Positions 19,997-31,992 of a stretch of DNA of 64,000 nucleotides are shown in pieces. The stretch is from Azospirillum cavernae (lineage in GTDB: Bacteria > Pseudomonadota > Alphaproteobacteria > Azospirillales > Azospirillaceae). Where the stretch lies: positions 1,419,001-1,483,000 of the forward strand of contig NZ_QYUL01000002.1 in the NCBI RefSeq assembly GCF_003590795.1, in the 5' to 3' direction. Position numbers and translations under genes: made by a program. The notes below the pieces were generated by a model that saw nothing but the letters and a program-made list of their open reading frames with translations, made no database searches and was not told where the DNA came from. Positions within the stretch are counted from its first letter, which is position 1, and the number at the start of each line of letters is the position of its first letter.

Positions 19997-20025
19997 GCGA
20001 AGCCGGGTGACTGGCTTCGCTTTGT
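19997..20025 (+). terminator. Terminator after tuf copy 2
   Basis: An eight-pair stem gcgaagcc/ggcttcgc (19997-20004 with 20013-20020) is followed by TTTGTCTT. A plausible intrinsic terminator for the str operon. Confidence 0.65.
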
Positions 20026-20111
20026 CTTCTGGTTCTAGCTATCGGGCGCAAGCTCTGACCGCCGCCGCCAAGTGCCGATCAGGCATTCTCCCCCAGAGGG
20101 GCGAATCAGGA

Positions 20112-20140
20112 TTGACACGGGGGCGGCGTCGTCATAGAGA
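20112..20140 (+). promoter_or_regulatory. Candidate S10 operon promoter
   Basis: A perfect TTGACA at 20112-20117 is followed at 17 bases by the weak TAGAGA (20135-20140). It lies between the str terminator and a second strong terminator at 20258, which would make that second hairpin part of a leader RNA. The -10 match is poor, so the call is tentative. Confidence 0.45.
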
Positions 20141-20257
20141 ATACGCCCTCTGGATTTTGGGTTGGTGGTAGGCAGGTTCGGCCTAGACGCAGCCCGATAA
20201 CGAACGGCAAACAGCGCCTCCGCCAGTCTTTGGCCGTGGGGCGTTCAGAGTCGACCG

Positions 20258-20298
20258 GAACATCCCTTCCGCGCGTCCGCGCGGGGGATGTTCTTTTT
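20258..20298 (+). terminator. Strong terminator in the S10 leader (possible attenuator)
   Basis: The arms gaacatccc and gggatgttc enclose an inner ccgcgcg/cgcgcgg stem and are followed by TTTTT. It stands 155 bases before rpsJ and downstream of the candidate promoter at 20112. It may end an upstream transcript or act as an attenuator for the S10 operon, as L4 does in E. coli through a different sequence. Confidence 0.75.
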
Positions 20299-20452
20299 CG
20301 TATCGGCCCGTCAGAAACGGTCAGACTGTCGCCCGCCGCCCGCTTTCGTGGAACGGTGAGCGGCTCTTTTGCTGTCGGCGGTCCGCGAAGGTTTGTGGAG
20401 GTTCCGGTGACGCGTCCGCGTCATCGCTACGAGGTGCAAGGGACGTTTGGAC

Positions 20453-20761
<309 letters not shown>

Positions 20762-20822
20762 TTTTGGTTTGGTGAGGGACCTCTCCGCTCAACGGATGTC
20801 CCTGGTCAGGAGATAAAGAACA

Positions 20823-21536
20823 ATGCGATCCGGTTTGATCGCGCAGAAGCTGGGAATGACCCGCGTCTTCACCGACGACGGTCAACACATTCCGGTAACT
20901 GTGCTGAAAGTCGACAGCTGCCAGGTCGTCGCCGTTCGCACCGAAGAGACGGACGGCTACACCGCCGTTCAGCTCGGCGCGGGCGCCATCAAGGTGAAGA
21001 ACGTCACGAAGCCTGAGCGTGGGCATTTCGCCAAGGCGCGCGTGGAACCCAAGCGCAAGCTGGTCGAGTTCCGCGTTGACGCCGATGCTCTGATCGAAGT
21101 TGGCGCCGAGATCTCGGCCGCCCATTTCGTCGCCGGGCAATTCGTGGACGTCACCGGCACCTCCATCGGCAAGGGCTTTGCCGGTGCGATGAAGCGGTGG
21201 AACTTCGGTGGTCTGCGCGCCACGCACGGCGTGTCGGTGTCGCACCGCTCGCACGGTTCGACGGGCAACCGTCAGGATCCCGGCAAGGTCTTCAAGAACA
21301 AGAAGATGGCCGGCCATCTCGGTGACGAGAGGGTCACGGTCCTGAACCTCCAGGTCGTGTCGGTTGACGAGGCCCGTGGCCTGATCCTGCTGAAGGGCGC
21401 CGTCCCCGGCGCCGAAGGCGGTTGGCTGCGCATCCGCGACGCCGTGAAGAAGAAGGCCCCGGAAGGCCTGCCCTTCCCGGCGGCCATCAAGGCTGCGCCG
21501 ACGGCGGTTGACGCCCCGGCCGAGTCGCAGGAGTGA
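20823..21536 (+). CDS. rplC: 50S ribosomal protein L3 (uL3)
   Basis: L3 (237 residues) reaches into the peptidyl transferase centre. It starts [20 protein letters not shown] and carries [20 protein letters not shown], the extension that contacts 23S rRNA. The C-terminal tail after [12 protein letters not shown] is longer than in E. coli (rich in Ala/Pro) and is typical of alphaproteobacteria. It overlaps the start region of rplD by translational coupling. Confidence 0.97.
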   Translation: MRSGLIAQKLGMTRVFTDDGQHIPVTVLKVDSCQVVAVRTEETDGYTAVQLGAGAIKVKNVTKPERGHFAKARVEPKRKLVEFRVDADALIEVGAEISAAHFVAGQFVDVTGTSIGKGFAGAMKRWNFGGLRATHGVSVSHRSHGSTGNRQDPGKVFKNKKMAGHLGDERVTVLNLQVVSVDEARGLILLKGAVPGAEGGWLRIRDAVKKKAPEGLPFPAAIKAAPTAVDAPAESQE

Positions 21537-21541
21537 GCGCC

Positions 21542-22162
21542 ATGAAGGCCACGATCAAGAATCTGAACAACGAAGCCGTTGGCGAGATCGAGCTGTCGGA
21601 GGCCGTGTTCGGCCTGCCGCACCGCACCGATCTTCTGGCTCGCATGGTCAACTGGCAGCTGGCCAAGCGCCGCTCCGGCAACCATAAGACCAAGGGCATC
21701 AGCGAGATTCGCGGCACCACCAAGAAGCCCTATGGGCAGAAGGGCACCGGCCGCGCTCGTCAGGGTTCCATCCGCTCGCCGCAGTTCCGTGGCGGCGCGA
21801 CCATCTTCGGCCCGGTCGTTCGTTCGCACGAGCATGACCTGACCAAGAAGGTCCGCAAGCTGGCCCTGAAGACCGCCCTGTCGGCCAAGGTTGCCGAAGG
21901 CAAGCTGATCGTTCTCGACAGCGCCGCCGCCGACAGCCACAAGACCAAGGAGCTGGCGCTTCGCCTGGCGACCCTGGGTCTGAAGTCGGCGTTGATCATC
22001 GATGGCTCGAACCTGGACGAGAATTTCGCCAAGGCGTCGCGCAACATCCCGCTGATCGACGTGCTGCCCGAGCAGGGCGCCAACGTCTACGACATTCTCC
22101 GCCGCGACACGCTGGTCCTGACCCGCAACGCGGTTGAGCAACTGGAGGCTCGCCTGAAATGA
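21542..22162 (+). CDS. rplD: 50S ribosomal protein L4 (uL4)
   Basis: L4 (206 residues) lines the exit tunnel. In E. coli it also represses the S10 operon. The ATG at 21542 ([20 protein letters not shown]) has AGGAG eight bases upstream, overlapping the rplC stop. A GTG three codons earlier also overlaps that stop but is less likely. The RGGATIFGP tunnel loop is present. The gene ends in an ATGA overlap with rplW. Confidence 0.96.
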   Translation: MKATIKNLNNEAVGEIELSEAVFGLPHRTDLLARMVNWQLAKRRSGNHKTKGISEIRGTTKKPYGQKGTGRARQGSIRSPQFRGGATIFGPVVRSHEHDLTKKVRKLALKTALSAKVAEGKLIVLDSAAADSHKTKELALRLATLGLKSALIIDGSNLDENFAKASRNIPLIDVLPEQGANVYDILRRDTLVLTRNAVEQLEARLK

Positions 22163-22476
22163 GCAAGCAGTCGAAACCTTCGGTGACTCAGGAGCGGATG
22201 TACGACCTGATCCTCGCTCCCGTCATCACCGAGAAGTCGACGATGGTGTCGGAGCACAACCAGGTTGTCTTCCGTGTGCCCCTCACGGCGTCGAAGCCGG
22301 AGATCAAAGCCGCCGTTGAAGGTCTCTTCAACGTCAAGGTGACTGCCGTCAACACCCTGATTTCCAAGGGCAAGACCAAGCGGTTTCGCGGCATCATGGG
22401 CCGTCGTTCGGACTTCAAGAAGGCCGTCGTTACCCTCGCCGAGGGTAATAAGATCGACGTGACCACGGGCATCTGA
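22159..22476 (+). CDS. rplW: 50S ribosomal protein L23 (uL23)
   Basis: L23 (105 residues) sits at the tunnel exit and docks trigger factor and SRP. The segment [15 protein letters not shown] is diagnostic. The protein overlaps rplD by four bases (ATGA) and is followed 16 bases later by rplB. Confidence 0.97.
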   Translation: MSKQSKPSVTQERMYDLILAPVITEKSTMVSEHNQVVFRVPLTASKPEIKAAVEGLFNVKVTAVNTLISKGKTKRFRGIMGRRSDFKKAVVTLAEGNKIDVTTGI

Positions 22477-22492
22477 GCGGGAGTGTGATCCG

Positions 22493-23320
22493 ATGGCTCT
22501 GAAGCAATACCGCCCAATTACTCCGTCGCTCCGCCAGCTGGTCATCGTTGACCGCTCGGAGCTGTGGAAGGGCAAGCCGGTCAAGGCTCTCACTGAGGGT
22601 CTGACCAAGTCCGGCGGCCGCAACAACACCGGGCGCATCACCGCGCGCCGGATTGGTGGCGGTCACAAGCGCGTCTACCGTCTGGTGGACTTCAAGCGCC
22701 GCAAGTTCGATGTTCCGGCCGTCGTTGAACGGTTGGAATATGACCCGAACCGCACGGCCTTCATCGCGCTCATCAAGTACCAGGACGGGACCTTGTCCTA
22801 CATCCTGGCGCCGCAGCGTTTGAAGGTTGGCGACACGGTCATCTCGGGCGAGAAGGTCGATGTGAAGCCCGGCAACGCGATGCCGCTGCGCAGCATCCCG
22901 GTCGGCTCGATCGTGCACAACGTCGAGCTGAAAGCGGGCAAGGGCGGTCAGGTCGCGCGTTCGGCGGGCACCTACCTCCAGCTCGTTGGCCGCGATGGCG
23001 GTTACGCCCAGCTCAAGCTCCCCTCGGGCGAGCTGCGTGTTGTGCGTGGCGAGTGCATGGCGACTCTGGGCGCGGTGTCGAACCCCGACCAGATGAACAC
23101 CAACCTCGGCAAGGCTGGCCGCAAGCGTTGGCTGGGCGTTCGTCCGTCGGTGCGTGGCGTCGCCATGAACCCGATCGACCACCCGCACGGTGGTGGTGAA
23201 GGTCGCACGTCGGGTGGCCGTCATCCGGTCACGCCGTGGGGCAAGCCGACCAAGGGCAAGAAGACGCGTCACAACAAAAAGACGGATGGCCTGATCCTGC
23301 GCCGCCGTCATTCGAAGTAA
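22493..23320 (+). CDS. rplB: 50S ribosomal protein L2 (uL2)
   Basis: L2 (275 residues) is needed for peptidyl transferase and subunit joining. It starts [20 protein letters not shown] and contains [20 protein letters not shown] with the conserved catalytic-site histidine, ending in a basic tail ([14 protein letters not shown]). It has normal length and tight spacing to rpsS (12 bases). Confidence 0.97.
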   Translation: MALKQYRPITPSLRQLVIVDRSELWKGKPVKALTEGLTKSGGRNNTGRITARRIGGGHKRVYRLVDFKRRKFDVPAVVERLEYDPNRTAFIALIKYQDGTLSYILAPQRLKVGDTVISGEKVDVKPGNAMPLRSIPVGSIVHNVELKAGKGGQVARSAGTYLQLVGRDGGYAQLKLPSGELRVVRGECMATLGAVSNPDQMNTNLGKAGRKRWLGVRPSVRGVAMNPIDHPHGGGEGRTSGGRHPVTPWGKPTKGKKTRHNKKTDGLILRRRHSK

Positions 23321-23332
23321 GGGGGTCGAACG

Positions 23333-23611
23333 ATGGCACGCTCCGTTTGGAAAGGCCCGTTCGTCGACGGCTATCTGCTCAAGAAGGCGGACAAGAGCCG
23401 GGCTTCGGGTCGCAACGAGATCATCAAGATCTGGTCGCGTCGCTCGACCATCCTGCCGCAGTTCGTGGGTTTGACGTTTGGCGTCTACAACGGCCACAAG
23501 TTCCTGCCGGTCATTATCACCGAACACATGATCGGTCATAAGTTCGGCGAGTTCGCTCCGACTCGGACCTTCTACGGTCACGCGGCGGACAAGAAGGCGA
23601 AGAGGAAGTAA
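23333..23611 (+). CDS. rpsS: 30S ribosomal protein S19 (uS19)
   Basis: S19 (92 residues) binds the 30S head near the A-site tRNA. It starts [20 protein letters not shown] and carries [21 protein letters not shown] and [14 protein letters not shown]. rplV follows after 3 bases. Confidence 0.97.
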   Translation: MARSVWKGPFVDGYLLKKADKSRASGRNEIIKIWSRRSTILPQFVGLTFGVYNGHKFLPVIITEHMIGHKFGEFAPTRTFYGHAADKKAKRK

Positions 23612-23614
23612 GCC

Positions 23615-24010
23615 ATGGGCAAGTCTGCCAACCCCAGCCGGGTCGCGGAGAACGAGGCCCTGGCCCGCAATCCGATGATCCGCACCAGCCCGCGCAAGCT
23701 CAACCTCGTCGCCCAGCTGATCCGCAACATGGATGCCAGCCGCGCCGTCGCCGAGTTGACCTTCTCCAAGCGCCGCATCGCGGTCGAGGTGAAGAAGGTG
23801 CTTCAGGCGGCGATCGCGAACGCCGAGAACAACCATCAGCTCGACGTCGACCGTCTTTACGTGTCGTCGGCGACGGTTGGTCGCGCTCTGGTGATGAAGC
23901 GCTTCCATGCCCGTGCTCGCGGTCGCGGCGCCCGGGTTGAAAAGCTGTTCAGCAACCTGACGATCATCGTTCGCGAACGCGACGCTGCCGTTGCCGAAGG
24001 GGCCGAATAA
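23615..24010 (+). CDS. rplV: 50S ribosomal protein L22 (uL22)
   Basis: L22 (131 residues) lines the exit tunnel, and its beta-hairpin ([19 protein letters not shown]) is a known macrolide-resistance site. Here it shows no obvious deletion. The N-terminus [18 protein letters not shown] is a lineage-typical extension. It overlaps no neighbour but ends one base before rpsC. Confidence 0.96.
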   Translation: MGKSANPSRVAENEALARNPMIRTSPRKLNLVAQLIRNMDASRAVAELTFSKRRIAVEVKKVLQAAIANAENNHQLDVDRLYVSSATVGRALVMKRFHARARGRGARVEKLFSNLTIIVRERDAAVAEGAE

Positions 24011-24011
24011 G

Positions 24012-24761
24012 ATGGGTCAGAAAATCAACCCGATTGGGCTGCGTCTCGGCATCAATCGGACCTGGGACAGCCGCTGGTTCGCCAAGCGCGACTACGCCAA
24101 CCTGCTGCACCAAGATCTGAAGCTGCGCGCCTATCTTCAGGGCCGTTTGCAACAGGCCGGCGTGTCGCGCGTCGTGATCGAGCGTCCGGCCAAGAAGGCT
24201 CGCATCACCATTCACTCGGCTCGTCCGGGCGTGGTGATCGGCAAGAAGGGCGCGGACATCGAGAAGCTGCGTCTTGAACTGTCGAAGATGACCGGCAGCG
24301 AGGTGAGCCTGAACATCGTCGAAATCCGCAAGCCGGAAATCGACGCTCGCCTCATCGCCGAGAACATCGCCAGCCAGCTCGAGCGCCGTGTGGCCTTCCG
24401 TCGCGCCATGAAGCGCGCCGTGCAGTCCGCCATGCGTCTCGGCGCCCAGGGCATCCGGATCAACTGCTCCGGTCGTCTGGGCGGGGCGGAAATCGCCCGC
24501 ATGGAATGGTATCGCGAAGGCCGCGTGCCGTTGCACACCCTGCGCGCCGACATCGATTACGGTGTTGGCACCGCCAAGACCACCTACGGCACCTGCGGTG
24601 TCAAGGTGTGGGTGTTCAAGGGCGAGGTCATGGCTCACGACCCGATGGCGCAGGACAAGCGCATGGGCAATGAGCTGGTGCCCACCGATGGCGAGCCGCG
24701 CCGCGATCACCGTGATCGCCGCGACCGTCGTGAGCGCTCCGAGCGCTCCGAACGCGAGTAA
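24012..24761 (+). CDS. rpsC: 30S ribosomal protein S3 (uS3)
   Basis: S3 (249 residues) helps form the mRNA entry channel. It starts [20 protein letters not shown] at the ATG at 24012, rather than at an upstream in-frame start within rplV. The KH domain ([17 protein letters not shown]) and the S3-C domain ([20 protein letters not shown]) are clear. The C-terminus is a low-complexity Arg/Asp/Glu/Ser tail of about 20 residues, common in this lineage. Confidence 0.97.
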   Translation: MGQKINPIGLRLGINRTWDSRWFAKRDYANLLHQDLKLRAYLQGRLQQAGVSRVVIERPAKKARITIHSARPGVVIGKKGADIEKLRLELSKMTGSEVSLNIVEIRKPEIDARLIAENIASQLERRVAFRRAMKRAVQSAMRLGAQGIRINCSGRLGGAEIARMEWYREGRVPLHTLRADIDYGVGTAKTTYGTCGVKVWVFKGEVMAHDPMAQDKRMGNELVPTDGEPRRDHRDRRDRRERSERSERE

Positions 24762-24773
24762 AGGGGCCGAGCG

Positions 24774-25205
24774 ATGCTTTCTCCCAAGCGCACGAAATAC
24801 CGCAAGGCCCACAAGGGCCGCATTCACGGCAACGCCAAGGGCGGCACCGATCTGAACTTCGGTTCGTTCGGCCTGAAGGCCCTGGAGCCGGAGCGCATCA
24901 CGGCGCGGCAGATCGAAGCGGCTCGCCGCGCGATCACCCGCGCGATGAAGCGCCAAGGCCGCGTCTGGATCCGTATTTTCCCGGATCTGCCGGTGTCGAC
25001 GAAGCCCGCCGAAGTCCGCATGGGTTCCGGCAAGGGTACGCCGGAATACTGGGCGGCGCGGGTTAAGCCGGGTCGCATTCTGTTTGAGCTGGACGGCGTG
25101 CCCGCAGATGTGGCAAAAACCGCCTTCGCTTTGGCCGCTGCGAAGCTGCCGATCAAGGTTAAGCTGGTGACCCGCCTCGGCGGTGTCGAGGAGGGTGCGG
25201 CATGA
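24774..25205 (+). CDS. rplP: 50S ribosomal protein L16 (uL16)
   Basis: L16 (143 residues) is a late-assembling protein near the A-site tRNA elbow. It starts [20 protein letters not shown] and carries [20 protein letters not shown] and [20 protein letters not shown]. It overlaps rpmC by four bases (ATGA). Confidence 0.97.
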   Translation: MLSPKRTKYRKAHKGRIHGNAKGGTDLNFGSFGLKALEPERITARQIEAARRAITRAMKRQGRVWIRIFPDLPVSTKPAEVRMGSGKGTPEYWAARVKPGRILFELDGVPADVAKTAFALAAAKLPIKVKLVTRLGGVEEGAA

Positions 25206-25408
25206 AGGCCGTAGACATTCGGACCAAGAGCGCCGATGAGCTGCAAGACCAGCTCATCCAGCTCAAGAAGGAACAGTTCAACCTGCGTTTCCAGAAGGCT
25301 TCCGGCCAGCTGGAAAACACCGCGCGGGTGAACGTGGTGCGTCGCGACATCGCCCGCATCAAGACCATCATCGGCGAGCGTGCCCGCTCCGCCGAAGCCG
25401 GCAAGTAA
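25202..25408 (+). CDS. rpmC: 50S ribosomal protein L29 (uL29)
   Basis: L29 (68 residues) is an alpha-helical hairpin near the tunnel exit beside L23. The signature [20 protein letters not shown] and the [12 protein letters not shown] segment are diagnostic. It starts inside the stop of rplP and is followed by rpsQ after 11 bases. Confidence 0.97.
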   Translation: MKAVDIRTKSADELQDQLIQLKKEQFNLRFQKASGQLENTARVNVVRRDIARIKTIIGERARSAEAGK

Positions 25409-25419
25409 GGGGATAATCC

Positions 25420-25674
25420 ATGCCTCGCCGCGTTATGCAGGGCACGGTGGTCAGTGACAAGGGCGACAAGACCGTTACGGTTCTCGTCGAACGCCGTGTT
25501 ATGCACCCCGTGTACAAGAAGTTCATTCGTCAGTCGAAGAAGTACGCCGCCCACGACGAGGGCAACCTCTTCAAGGTCGGCGATGCGGTCTCGATCATCG
25601 AATGCCGTCCGATCTCCAAGCGCAAGCGTTGGGCGGTCGTGACTGAGGCGGTCGCCGACAACGGCGCCGCGTGA
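25420..25674 (+). CDS. rpsQ: 30S ribosomal protein S17 (uS17)
   Basis: S17 (84 residues) is a primary 16S rRNA binder with an OB fold. It starts [20 protein letters not shown] and carries [27 protein letters not shown] precedes the ATG. Confidence 0.97.
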   Translation: MPRRVMQGTVVSDKGDKTVTVLVERRVMHPVYKKFIRQSKKYAAHDEGNLFKVGDAVSIIECRPISKRKRWAVVTEAVADNGAA

Positions 25675-25694
25675 CAACCGAAAGGTCGTAAACC

Positions 25695-26063
25695 ATGATC
25701 CAGATGCAAACCAACCTGGAAGTCGCCGACAACAGTGGGGCGCGCCGGGTGCAGTGCATCAAAGTGCTTGGCGGGTCCAAGCGGAAGGTGGCCTCTGTCG
25801 GCGACGTCATCGTCGTGTCGGTCAAGGAAGCCATTCCGAAGGGACGCGTCAAGAAGGGCGACGTGCATCGTGCCGTCATCGTCCGCACCGCGAAGGAACT
25901 GCGTCGGGAGGACGGATCCGCGATCCGTTTCGACCGGAACGCTGCCGTGCTCATCAACAAGCAAGGCGAGCCGATCGGCACCCGTATTTTCGGGCCAGTC
26001 ACTCGTGAGCTGCGCGGCAAGAAGTTCATGAAGATCATCTCGCTGGCGCCGGAGGTGCTGTGA
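25695..26063 (+). CDS. rplN: 50S ribosomal protein L14 (uL14)
   Basis: L14 (122 residues) forms part of an intersubunit bridge and is the docking site of the silencing factor RsfS. It starts [20 protein letters not shown] and ends [14 protein letters not shown]. The stop overlaps the rplX start (TGATG), which indicates translational coupling. Confidence 0.97.
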   Translation: MIQMQTNLEVADNSGARRVQCIKVLGGSKRKVASVGDVIVVSVKEAIPKGRVKKGDVHRAVIVRTAKELRREDGSAIRFDRNAAVLINKQGEPIGTRIFGPVTRELRGKKFMKIISLAPEVL

Positions 26064-26380
26064 TGGCCGCGAAGATCAAGACCAAGGACAAGGTCGTCGT
26101 TCTGACCGGCCGTGACAAGGGCAAGACCGGCGAAGTCATCAAGGTCCTCCCCAAGGAGGGCCGCGTCGTCGTGCAGGGCGTGAACCTGGTGAAGAAACAC
26201 CAGCGCGCCAGCGCGAAGTCGCAGGGTGGCATTGTCGAGTTCGAAGCGCCGATCCAGGCATCGAACCTCGCTCACATCGATCCGAAAGACGGGAAGCCGA
26301 CTCGCGTTGGCTTCAAGGTTCTTGAGGATGGCCGCAAGGTGCGTGTCGCCAAGCGGTCCGGCGAAGTCATTGACCTGTGA
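26063..26380 (+). CDS. rplX: 50S ribosomal protein L24 (uL24)
   Basis: L24 (105 residues) initiates 50S assembly. The KOW motif is [20 protein letters not shown]. The ATG at 26063 overlaps the last base of the rplN stop; a GTG one codon upstream is the less likely start. rplE begins 10 bases after its stop. Confidence 0.96.
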   Translation: MAAKIKTKDKVVVLTGRDKGKTGEVIKVLPKEGRVVVQGVNLVKKHQRASAKSQGGIVEFEAPIQASNLAHIDPKDGKPTRVGFKVLEDGRKVRVAKRSGEVIDL

Positions 26381-26390
26381 GGACCCGGGC

Positions 26391-26933
26391 ATGACCGCAC
26401 GTCTCAAAGACGTTTACGACTCCAAGATCCGCGCTTCGCTGAAGTCCGAGTTCAACTACTCGAACGATTTCGAAGTGCCGCGCATCGAGAAGATCGTCAT
26501 CAACATGGGTGTCGGCGAGGCTGTCGCCGACTCCAAGAAGATCCAGTTGGCCGTCGCCGAACTGACCGCCATTTCCGGCCAAAAGCCGGTTGTGACCAAG
26601 TCGTCCAAGTCGATCGCCCAGTTCAAGCTGCGCGAAGGCATGGCGATTGGCTGCAAGGTCACGCTCCGCCGTGATCGCATGTACGAGTTCCTGGACCGCC
26701 TGGTGACGATCGCCTTGCCGCGCGTCCGCGATTTTCGCGGCATCTCGGGCAAGAGCTTCGATGGTCGTGGCAACTATGCCATGGGCGTCAAGGAGCAGAT
26801 CATTTTCCCGGAAATCGATTACGACAAGATCGATCAAATCCGTGGAATGGACATCATCATCGTCACCTCGGCGAAAACCGATAAGGAAGCCAAGGCTCTC
26901 CTTAAGGGTTTCGACATGCCGTTCGTGAGCTGA
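26391..26933 (+). CDS. rplE: 50S ribosomal protein L5 (uL5)
   Basis: L5 (180 residues) binds 5S rRNA in the central protuberance. The ATG at 26391 gives [20 protein letters not shown]; the frame stays open upstream through rplX, but that part is not L5-like. The conserved [19 protein letters not shown] lies in the second half. Confidence 0.97.
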   Translation: MTARLKDVYDSKIRASLKSEFNYSNDFEVPRIEKIVINMGVGEAVADSKKIQLAVAELTAISGQKPVVTKSSKSIAQFKLREGMAIGCKVTLRRDRMYEFLDRLVTIALPRVRDFRGISGKSFDGRGNYAMGVKEQIIFPEIDYDKIDQIRGMDIIIVTSAKTDKEAKALLKGFDMPFVS

Positions 26934-26948
26934 GGCTGGAGCACGACC

Positions 26949-27254
26949 ATGGCTAAGACCAGTTCCATCGAAAAGAACAAGCGTCGCGCCCAGCTGGCCA
27001 AGCAGTACGCGCCCAAGCGCGCCAAGCTGAAGGCCATCGCCAGCGACCGTTCGCTCCCTCCCGAAGAGCAGTTTGCCGCCCGCCTCAAGCTGGCCGAGCT
27101 GCCGCGCAATTCTTCCAAGACGCGCGTGCGCAACCGTTGTGAACTGACCGGGCGTCCCCGGGCGTTCTATCGGAAGTTCAAGCTGTGTCGTGTCATGCTT
27201 CGCGAACTGGCCTCGACGGGCCAGATTCCGGGCATGACGAAGTCGAGCTGGTAA
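26949..27254 (+). CDS. rpsN: 30S ribosomal protein S14 (uS14), zinc-free form
   Basis: S14 (101 residues) completes the 30S head near S3 and S10. This is the long zinc-independent form: the segment [19 protein letters not shown] lacks the paired CxxC motifs of the short type. It starts [20 protein letters not shown]. No second rpsN is seen in the window. Confidence 0.97.
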   Translation: MAKTSSIEKNKRRAQLAKQYAPKRAKLKAIASDRSLPPEEQFAARLKLAELPRNSSKTRVRNRCELTGRPRAFYRKFKLCRVMLRELASTGQIPGMTKSSW

Positions 27255-27266
27255 GGGGGGCCGACG

Positions 27267-27665
27267 ATGTCTTTGAGCGATCCGCTCGGCGATATGCTGA
27301 CCCGCATCCGCAATGGTCAGCACGCCCGCATGTCCGTTGTGGTTAGCCCGGCGTCAAAGCTGCGCACCAACGTTTTGGAAGTCCTGAAGCGCGAAGGGTT
27401 CATTCGCGGGTTCTCGGAAGAGACCCTGCGCCCCGGCGTGAAGAACCTGAAGATCGAGCTGAAGTACCACGAAGGCGAGGCTGTCATTAAGCAGATCGCC
27501 CGTGTGTCGAAGCCCGGCCGTCGCGTGTATTCGAAGATCTCCGATCTGCCCCGTGTGTTCAACGGGTTGGGTCTGTCGATCCTGTCGACTCCGCGTGGCG
27601 TCATGTCGGACAACGAGGCCCGCGCCGCCAATGTTGGCGGCGAAGTCCTCTGCCGCGTATTCTAA
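27267..27665 (+). CDS. rpsH: 30S ribosomal protein S8 (uS8)
   Basis: S8 (132 residues) binds helix 21 of 16S rRNA and in E. coli represses the spc operon. It starts [20 protein letters not shown] and ends with [20 protein letters not shown] and the LCRVF terminus. It is spaced 12 bases from both neighbours. Confidence 0.97.
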   Translation: MSLSDPLGDMLTRIRNGQHARMSVVVSPASKLRTNVLEVLKREGFIRGFSEETLRPGVKNLKIELKYHEGEAVIKQIARVSKPGRRVYSKISDLPRVFNGLGLSILSTPRGVMSDNEARAANVGGEVLCRVF

Positions 27666-27677
27666 GGGGGATTCGCG

Positions 27678-28211
27678 ATGTCGCGCATTGGCAAGCATCC
27701 TGTGCCGGTCCCCGCTGGCGTTGACGTGAACGTCAACGGCCAGTTGGTGACGGCCAAAGGCAAGCTGGGTTCGCTCAGCCTGACCCTGATCGACGACATT
27801 ACGGCCTCGCTGGAAGACGGCAAGGTCGTGGTGAAGCCGGCAAACGACAGCAAGCGTGCCCGCACCATGTGGGCCACCTCGCGCACGCTGATCAACAACA
27901 TGGTCACGGGCGTGAGCGCAGGCTTCACGATCAACCTCGAGATCAACGGCGTCGGTTATCGCGCGGCCGTGCAGGGCAAGGAGCTGGTCATGCAGCTCGG
28001 CTTCTCGCACGACGTGAAGTACCCGATCCCGGAAGGCATCGCCATCAAGTGCGACAAGCCGACCGCGATCTCGGTGTCGGGTTACGACAAGCACAAGGTT
28101 GGTCAGGTGGCTGCGGAAATCCGTGGCTGGAAGAAGCCCGAGCCTTACAAGGGCAAGGGCATCAAGTACGACACCGAGACCGTCCTGCGCAAGGAAGGTA
28201 AGAAGAAGTAA
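27678..28211 (+). CDS. rplF: 50S ribosomal protein L6 (uL6)
   Basis: L6 (177 residues) lies near the sarcin-ricin loop. It starts [20 protein letters not shown], and the C-terminal signature is [19 protein letters not shown]. The reading frame and length are typical. Confidence 0.97.
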   Translation: MSRIGKHPVPVPAGVDVNVNGQLVTAKGKLGSLSLTLIDDITASLEDGKVVVKPANDSKRARTMWATSRTLINNMVTGVSAGFTINLEINGVGYRAAVQGKELVMQLGFSHDVKYPIPEGIAIKCDKPTAISVSGYDKHKVGQVAAEIRGWKKPEPYKGKGIKYDTETVLRKEGKKK

Positions 28212-28216
28212 CCGCC

Positions 28217-28579
28217 ATGCTGAAGCCAAAGCAACTCAACGAGCGTCGCAAGCAGCGCGTTCGCGCGCAGATTGCCAAGAAGGCCGGCGGGCGTGTTCGC
28301 CTCTCCGTCTTCCGGTCGAATCTGCACATCTACGCCCAGATCATCGACGACGCCAACGGCAAGACCCTTGCCTCGGCGTCGTCGCTCGAAAAGGAGCTGC
28401 GCGAGCAGCTCAAGCACGGCGGCAACGTCGAAGCGGCCAAGCGCATCGGCGTTCTGATCGCCGAACGTGCGAAGGCGGCGGGCGTCTCCGAGGTCGTGTT
28501 TGATCGCGGCGGCTATATTTACCATGGCCGGGTCAAGGCCCTGGCCGACGCCGCCCGCGAGGGCGGGCTGTCGTTCTAA
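28217..28579 (+). CDS. rplR: 50S ribosomal protein L18 (uL18)
   Basis: L18 (120 residues) binds 5S rRNA with L5. It contains [19 protein letters not shown] and ends [20 protein letters not shown] with the EGGLSF terminus, all conserved. It begins 5 bases after rplF. Confidence 0.97.
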   Translation: MLKPKQLNERRKQRVRAQIAKKAGGRVRLSVFRSNLHIYAQIIDDANGKTLASASSLEKELREQLKHGGNVEAAKRIGVLIAERAKAAGVSEVVFDRGGYIYHGRVKALADAAREGGLSF

Positions 28580-28591
28580 GGAGGCCCGGAT

Positions 28592-29161
28592 ATGGCACGT
28601 GAACAAGGCGGTCGGGACAACCGCGATCGGCAGCCGCGCGATCGGGAAGAAAGCGAGCTGATTGAAAAGCTCGTCGGGATCAACCGCGTCGCCAAGGTGG
28701 TGAAGGGTGGCCGTCGCTTCGGCTTCGCCGCTCTGGTCGTGGTTGGTGACGGCAAGGGTCGCGTCGGCGTCGGATCGGGCAAGGCCCGTGAAGTGCCGGA
28801 AGCGATCCGCAAGGCGACCGAGCAGGCGAAACGCACCATGATCCGCGTTCCGCTGCGCGAAGGCCGCACGCTGCATCATGACTCGAACGGCCACTTTGGG
28901 GCTGGCAAGGTCGTGCTGCGCGCCGCTCCGGCGGGCACCGGCATCATCGCCGGTGGTCCGATGCGCGCGATCTTCGAGGCTCTCGGCGTCCAGGACGTCG
29001 TGACCAAGTCGATCGGCACGTCGAACCCGCACAACATGATCAAGGCGACTTTCGACGCTCTTGCTCAAGTCACCAGCCCGCGCTCGGTCGCGGCGCGCCG
29101 TGGCCGTCGCGTCAGCGACATCCTCGGCCGTCGTGAGGCTGGCGCTGGTCAGGAGGCCTGA
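28592..29161 (+). CDS. rpsE: 30S ribosomal protein S5 (uS5)
   Basis: S5 (189 residues) is important for decoding fidelity and mRNA helicase activity. The conserved [20 protein letters not shown] and [19 protein letters not shown] segments are present. The N-terminal 22 residues are a charged Arg/Asp/Glu extension typical of the lineage. AGGAGG precedes the ATG. rpmD starts 2 bases downstream. Confidence 0.97.
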   Translation: MAREQGGRDNRDRQPRDREESELIEKLVGINRVAKVVKGGRRFGFAALVVVGDGKGRVGVGSGKAREVPEAIRKATEQAKRTMIRVPLREGRTLHHDSNGHFGAGKVVLRAAPAGTGIIAGGPMRAIFEALGVQDVVTKSIGTSNPHNMIKATFDALAQVTSPRSVAARRGRRVSDILGRREAGAGQEA

Positions 29162-29163
29162 TC

Positions 29164-29355
29164 ATGACCGAGAAAAAGACCGTCGTCGTCACCCAGACCG
29201 GCAGCCCGATCGGGCGTAAGCACGATCAGCGCGAAACGCTGGTCGGCCTGGGTCTCAACAAGCTGAACCGGACCCGTGAACTGGAGGACACTCCGGCCGT
29301 GCGGGGCATGATCGCCAAGGTCGCGCACTTGGTCCGCGTCGAGAACGAGGGCTGA
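29164..29355 (+). CDS. rpmD: 50S ribosomal protein L30 (uL30)
   Basis: L30 (63 residues) is a small 50S protein absent from some bacteria. The core [20 protein letters not shown] is diagnostic. It sits between rpsE and rplO with tight spacing. Confidence 0.96.
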   Translation: MTEKKTVVVTQTGSPIGRKHDQRETLVGLGLNKLNRTRELEDTPAVRGMIAKVAHLVRVENEG

Positions 29356-29359
29356 TGTG

Positions 29360-29845
29360 ATGACAAAGCTCAACGACCTGCGTGACAACGCCGGTGCCCG
29401 CAAGGCGCGCATGCGCGTCGGTCGCGGCATCGGTTCGGGCAAGGGCAAGACCGCTGGCCGTGGCGTGAAGGGTCAAACCTCGCGCACCGGCGTGGCGATC
29501 AACGGCTTTGAAGGCGGGCAGATGCCTCTGCACCGTCGTCTGCCGAAGCGCGGCTTCCGCAACATCTTCGCCAAGGAATACTCGGTGGTCAATCTGGGGC
29601 ACATCCAGAAGGCCATTGACTCCGGCAAGCTCAACGCCGGTGAGACCATCGACGCCGCCGCCCTCCAGGCGGCTGGCGTGACGGGTCGGGTGAAGAAGGA
29701 CGGCATCCGTCTGCTGGGCAAGGGCGAGCTGACCGTGAAGGTGTCCTTCACGGTGGCGGGCGCGTCCAAGTCGGCCATCGAAGCGGTTGAGAAGGTGGGG
29801 GGCAGCGTCACGCTGACCGAAGCCGCCGACGAAGCCGCCGAGTGA
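29360..29845 (+). CDS. rplO: 50S ribosomal protein L15 (uL15)
   Basis: L15 (161 residues) is a late 50S protein with a basic N-terminal extension. The glycine-rich [20 protein letters not shown] segment is conserved. The ATG at 29360 is preferred over a GTG one codon upstream. A terminator follows 11 bases after the stop, so secY-adk may have its own expression control. Confidence 0.96.
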   Translation: MTKLNDLRDNAGARKARMRVGRGIGSGKGKTAGRGVKGQTSRTGVAINGFEGGQMPLHRRLPKRGFRNIFAKEYSVVNLGHIQKAIDSGKLNAGETIDAAALQAAGVTGRVKKDGIRLLGKGELTVKVSFTVAGASKSAIEAVEKVGGSVTLTEAADEAAE

Positions 29846-29856
29846 AAGTGACCAGA

Positions 29857-29884
29857 CGGCGCTGTGCTTGCACAGCGCCGTTTT
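29857..29884 (+). terminator. Terminator after rplO
   Basis: An 11-base inverted repeat (cggcgctgtgc, 29857-29867, and its complement at 29870-29880) is followed by TTTT. It closes the ribosomal protein run before secY, perhaps partially. Confidence 0.75.
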
Positions 29885-29910
29885 CGGCACTACAAGAAGC
29901 GTAGTCGCTA

Positions 29911-29942
29911 TGGGGCGGCCTGCACCACGCAGGACCGCCCCA
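29911..29942 (+). promoter_or_regulatory. Hairpin in the secY leader
   Basis: The arms tggggcgg and ccgcccca surround an inner cctgc/gcagg stem. It lies 43 bases before secY, after the rplO terminator. No T tract follows. It could affect secY translation or mRNA processing. Confidence 0.4.
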
Positions 29943-29984
29943 TTTGCACTTATAGGCTCGCACTTACGGGACAGGGATCGGACC

Positions 29985-31324
<1,340 letters not shown>

Positions 31325-31325
<1 letters not shown>

Positions 31326-31969
31326 TGAACCTCATACTGCTCGGGCCGCCGGGCGCCGGGAAGGGGACGCAGGCGCGTCGGTTGGAGGACACGCGGGGGC
31401 TTGTCCAGCTGTCCACCGGCGACATGCTCCGCGCGATGGTCGCCGAAGGCGGTCCGCTCGGTCAGCAGGCCAAAGAGATCATGGCGGCGGGCAAGCTGAT
31501 GCCCGACGAACTGATGGTCGAGATCATTGGCGAGCGGATTTCCAAGCCCGACGTCGCCAATGGCTTCATTCTCGACGGCTTCCCGCGCACGGTGGCTCAA
31601 GCCGAGTCGTTGGACGCGATGCTGGCGGACAAGGGGCTGAAGCTCCACCACGTCATCGAAATGCGGGTGGTGGATGAGGTTCTGGTCGAGCGTGTGACGG
31701 GTCGTTACACCTGCGCCAAATGCGGCAAGGGCTATCACGACCTCTTCGAGAAGCCTAAGGTCGAGGGAGTCTGCGACTCCTGCGGAGGCACGGAGTTCAA
31801 GCGCCGGGCCGACGACAACGCCGAAACAGTGACGACTCGTTTGTCGCAATACCACCAGCAGACCGCGCCGATCCTGCCCTATTACCAGGATCATGGCGTG
31901 CTGAAGGCGGTGGACGGCATGGCCGACATCGACGAAGTGACTCGCCAGATCGAAGCGATCCTCGCCTGA
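31325..31969 (+). CDS. adk: Adenylate kinase
   Basis: Adk (214 residues) interconverts ATP + AMP and 2 ADP. The P-loop GPPGAGKGTQ lies at residues 8-17, and the AMP site includes LSTGDMLR and DGFPRT. The LID domain carries four cysteines (C130, C133, C150, C153) arranged CxxC-CxxC, so this is the zinc-binding long form, unlike E. coli. It overlaps secY by one base. A 16-bp perfect terminator follows, so the usual next genes rpsM-rpsK-rpoA-rplQ are not present here. Confidence 0.96.
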
Positions 31970-31992
31970 GGCTTCGCCCGAATCGGGAATGC

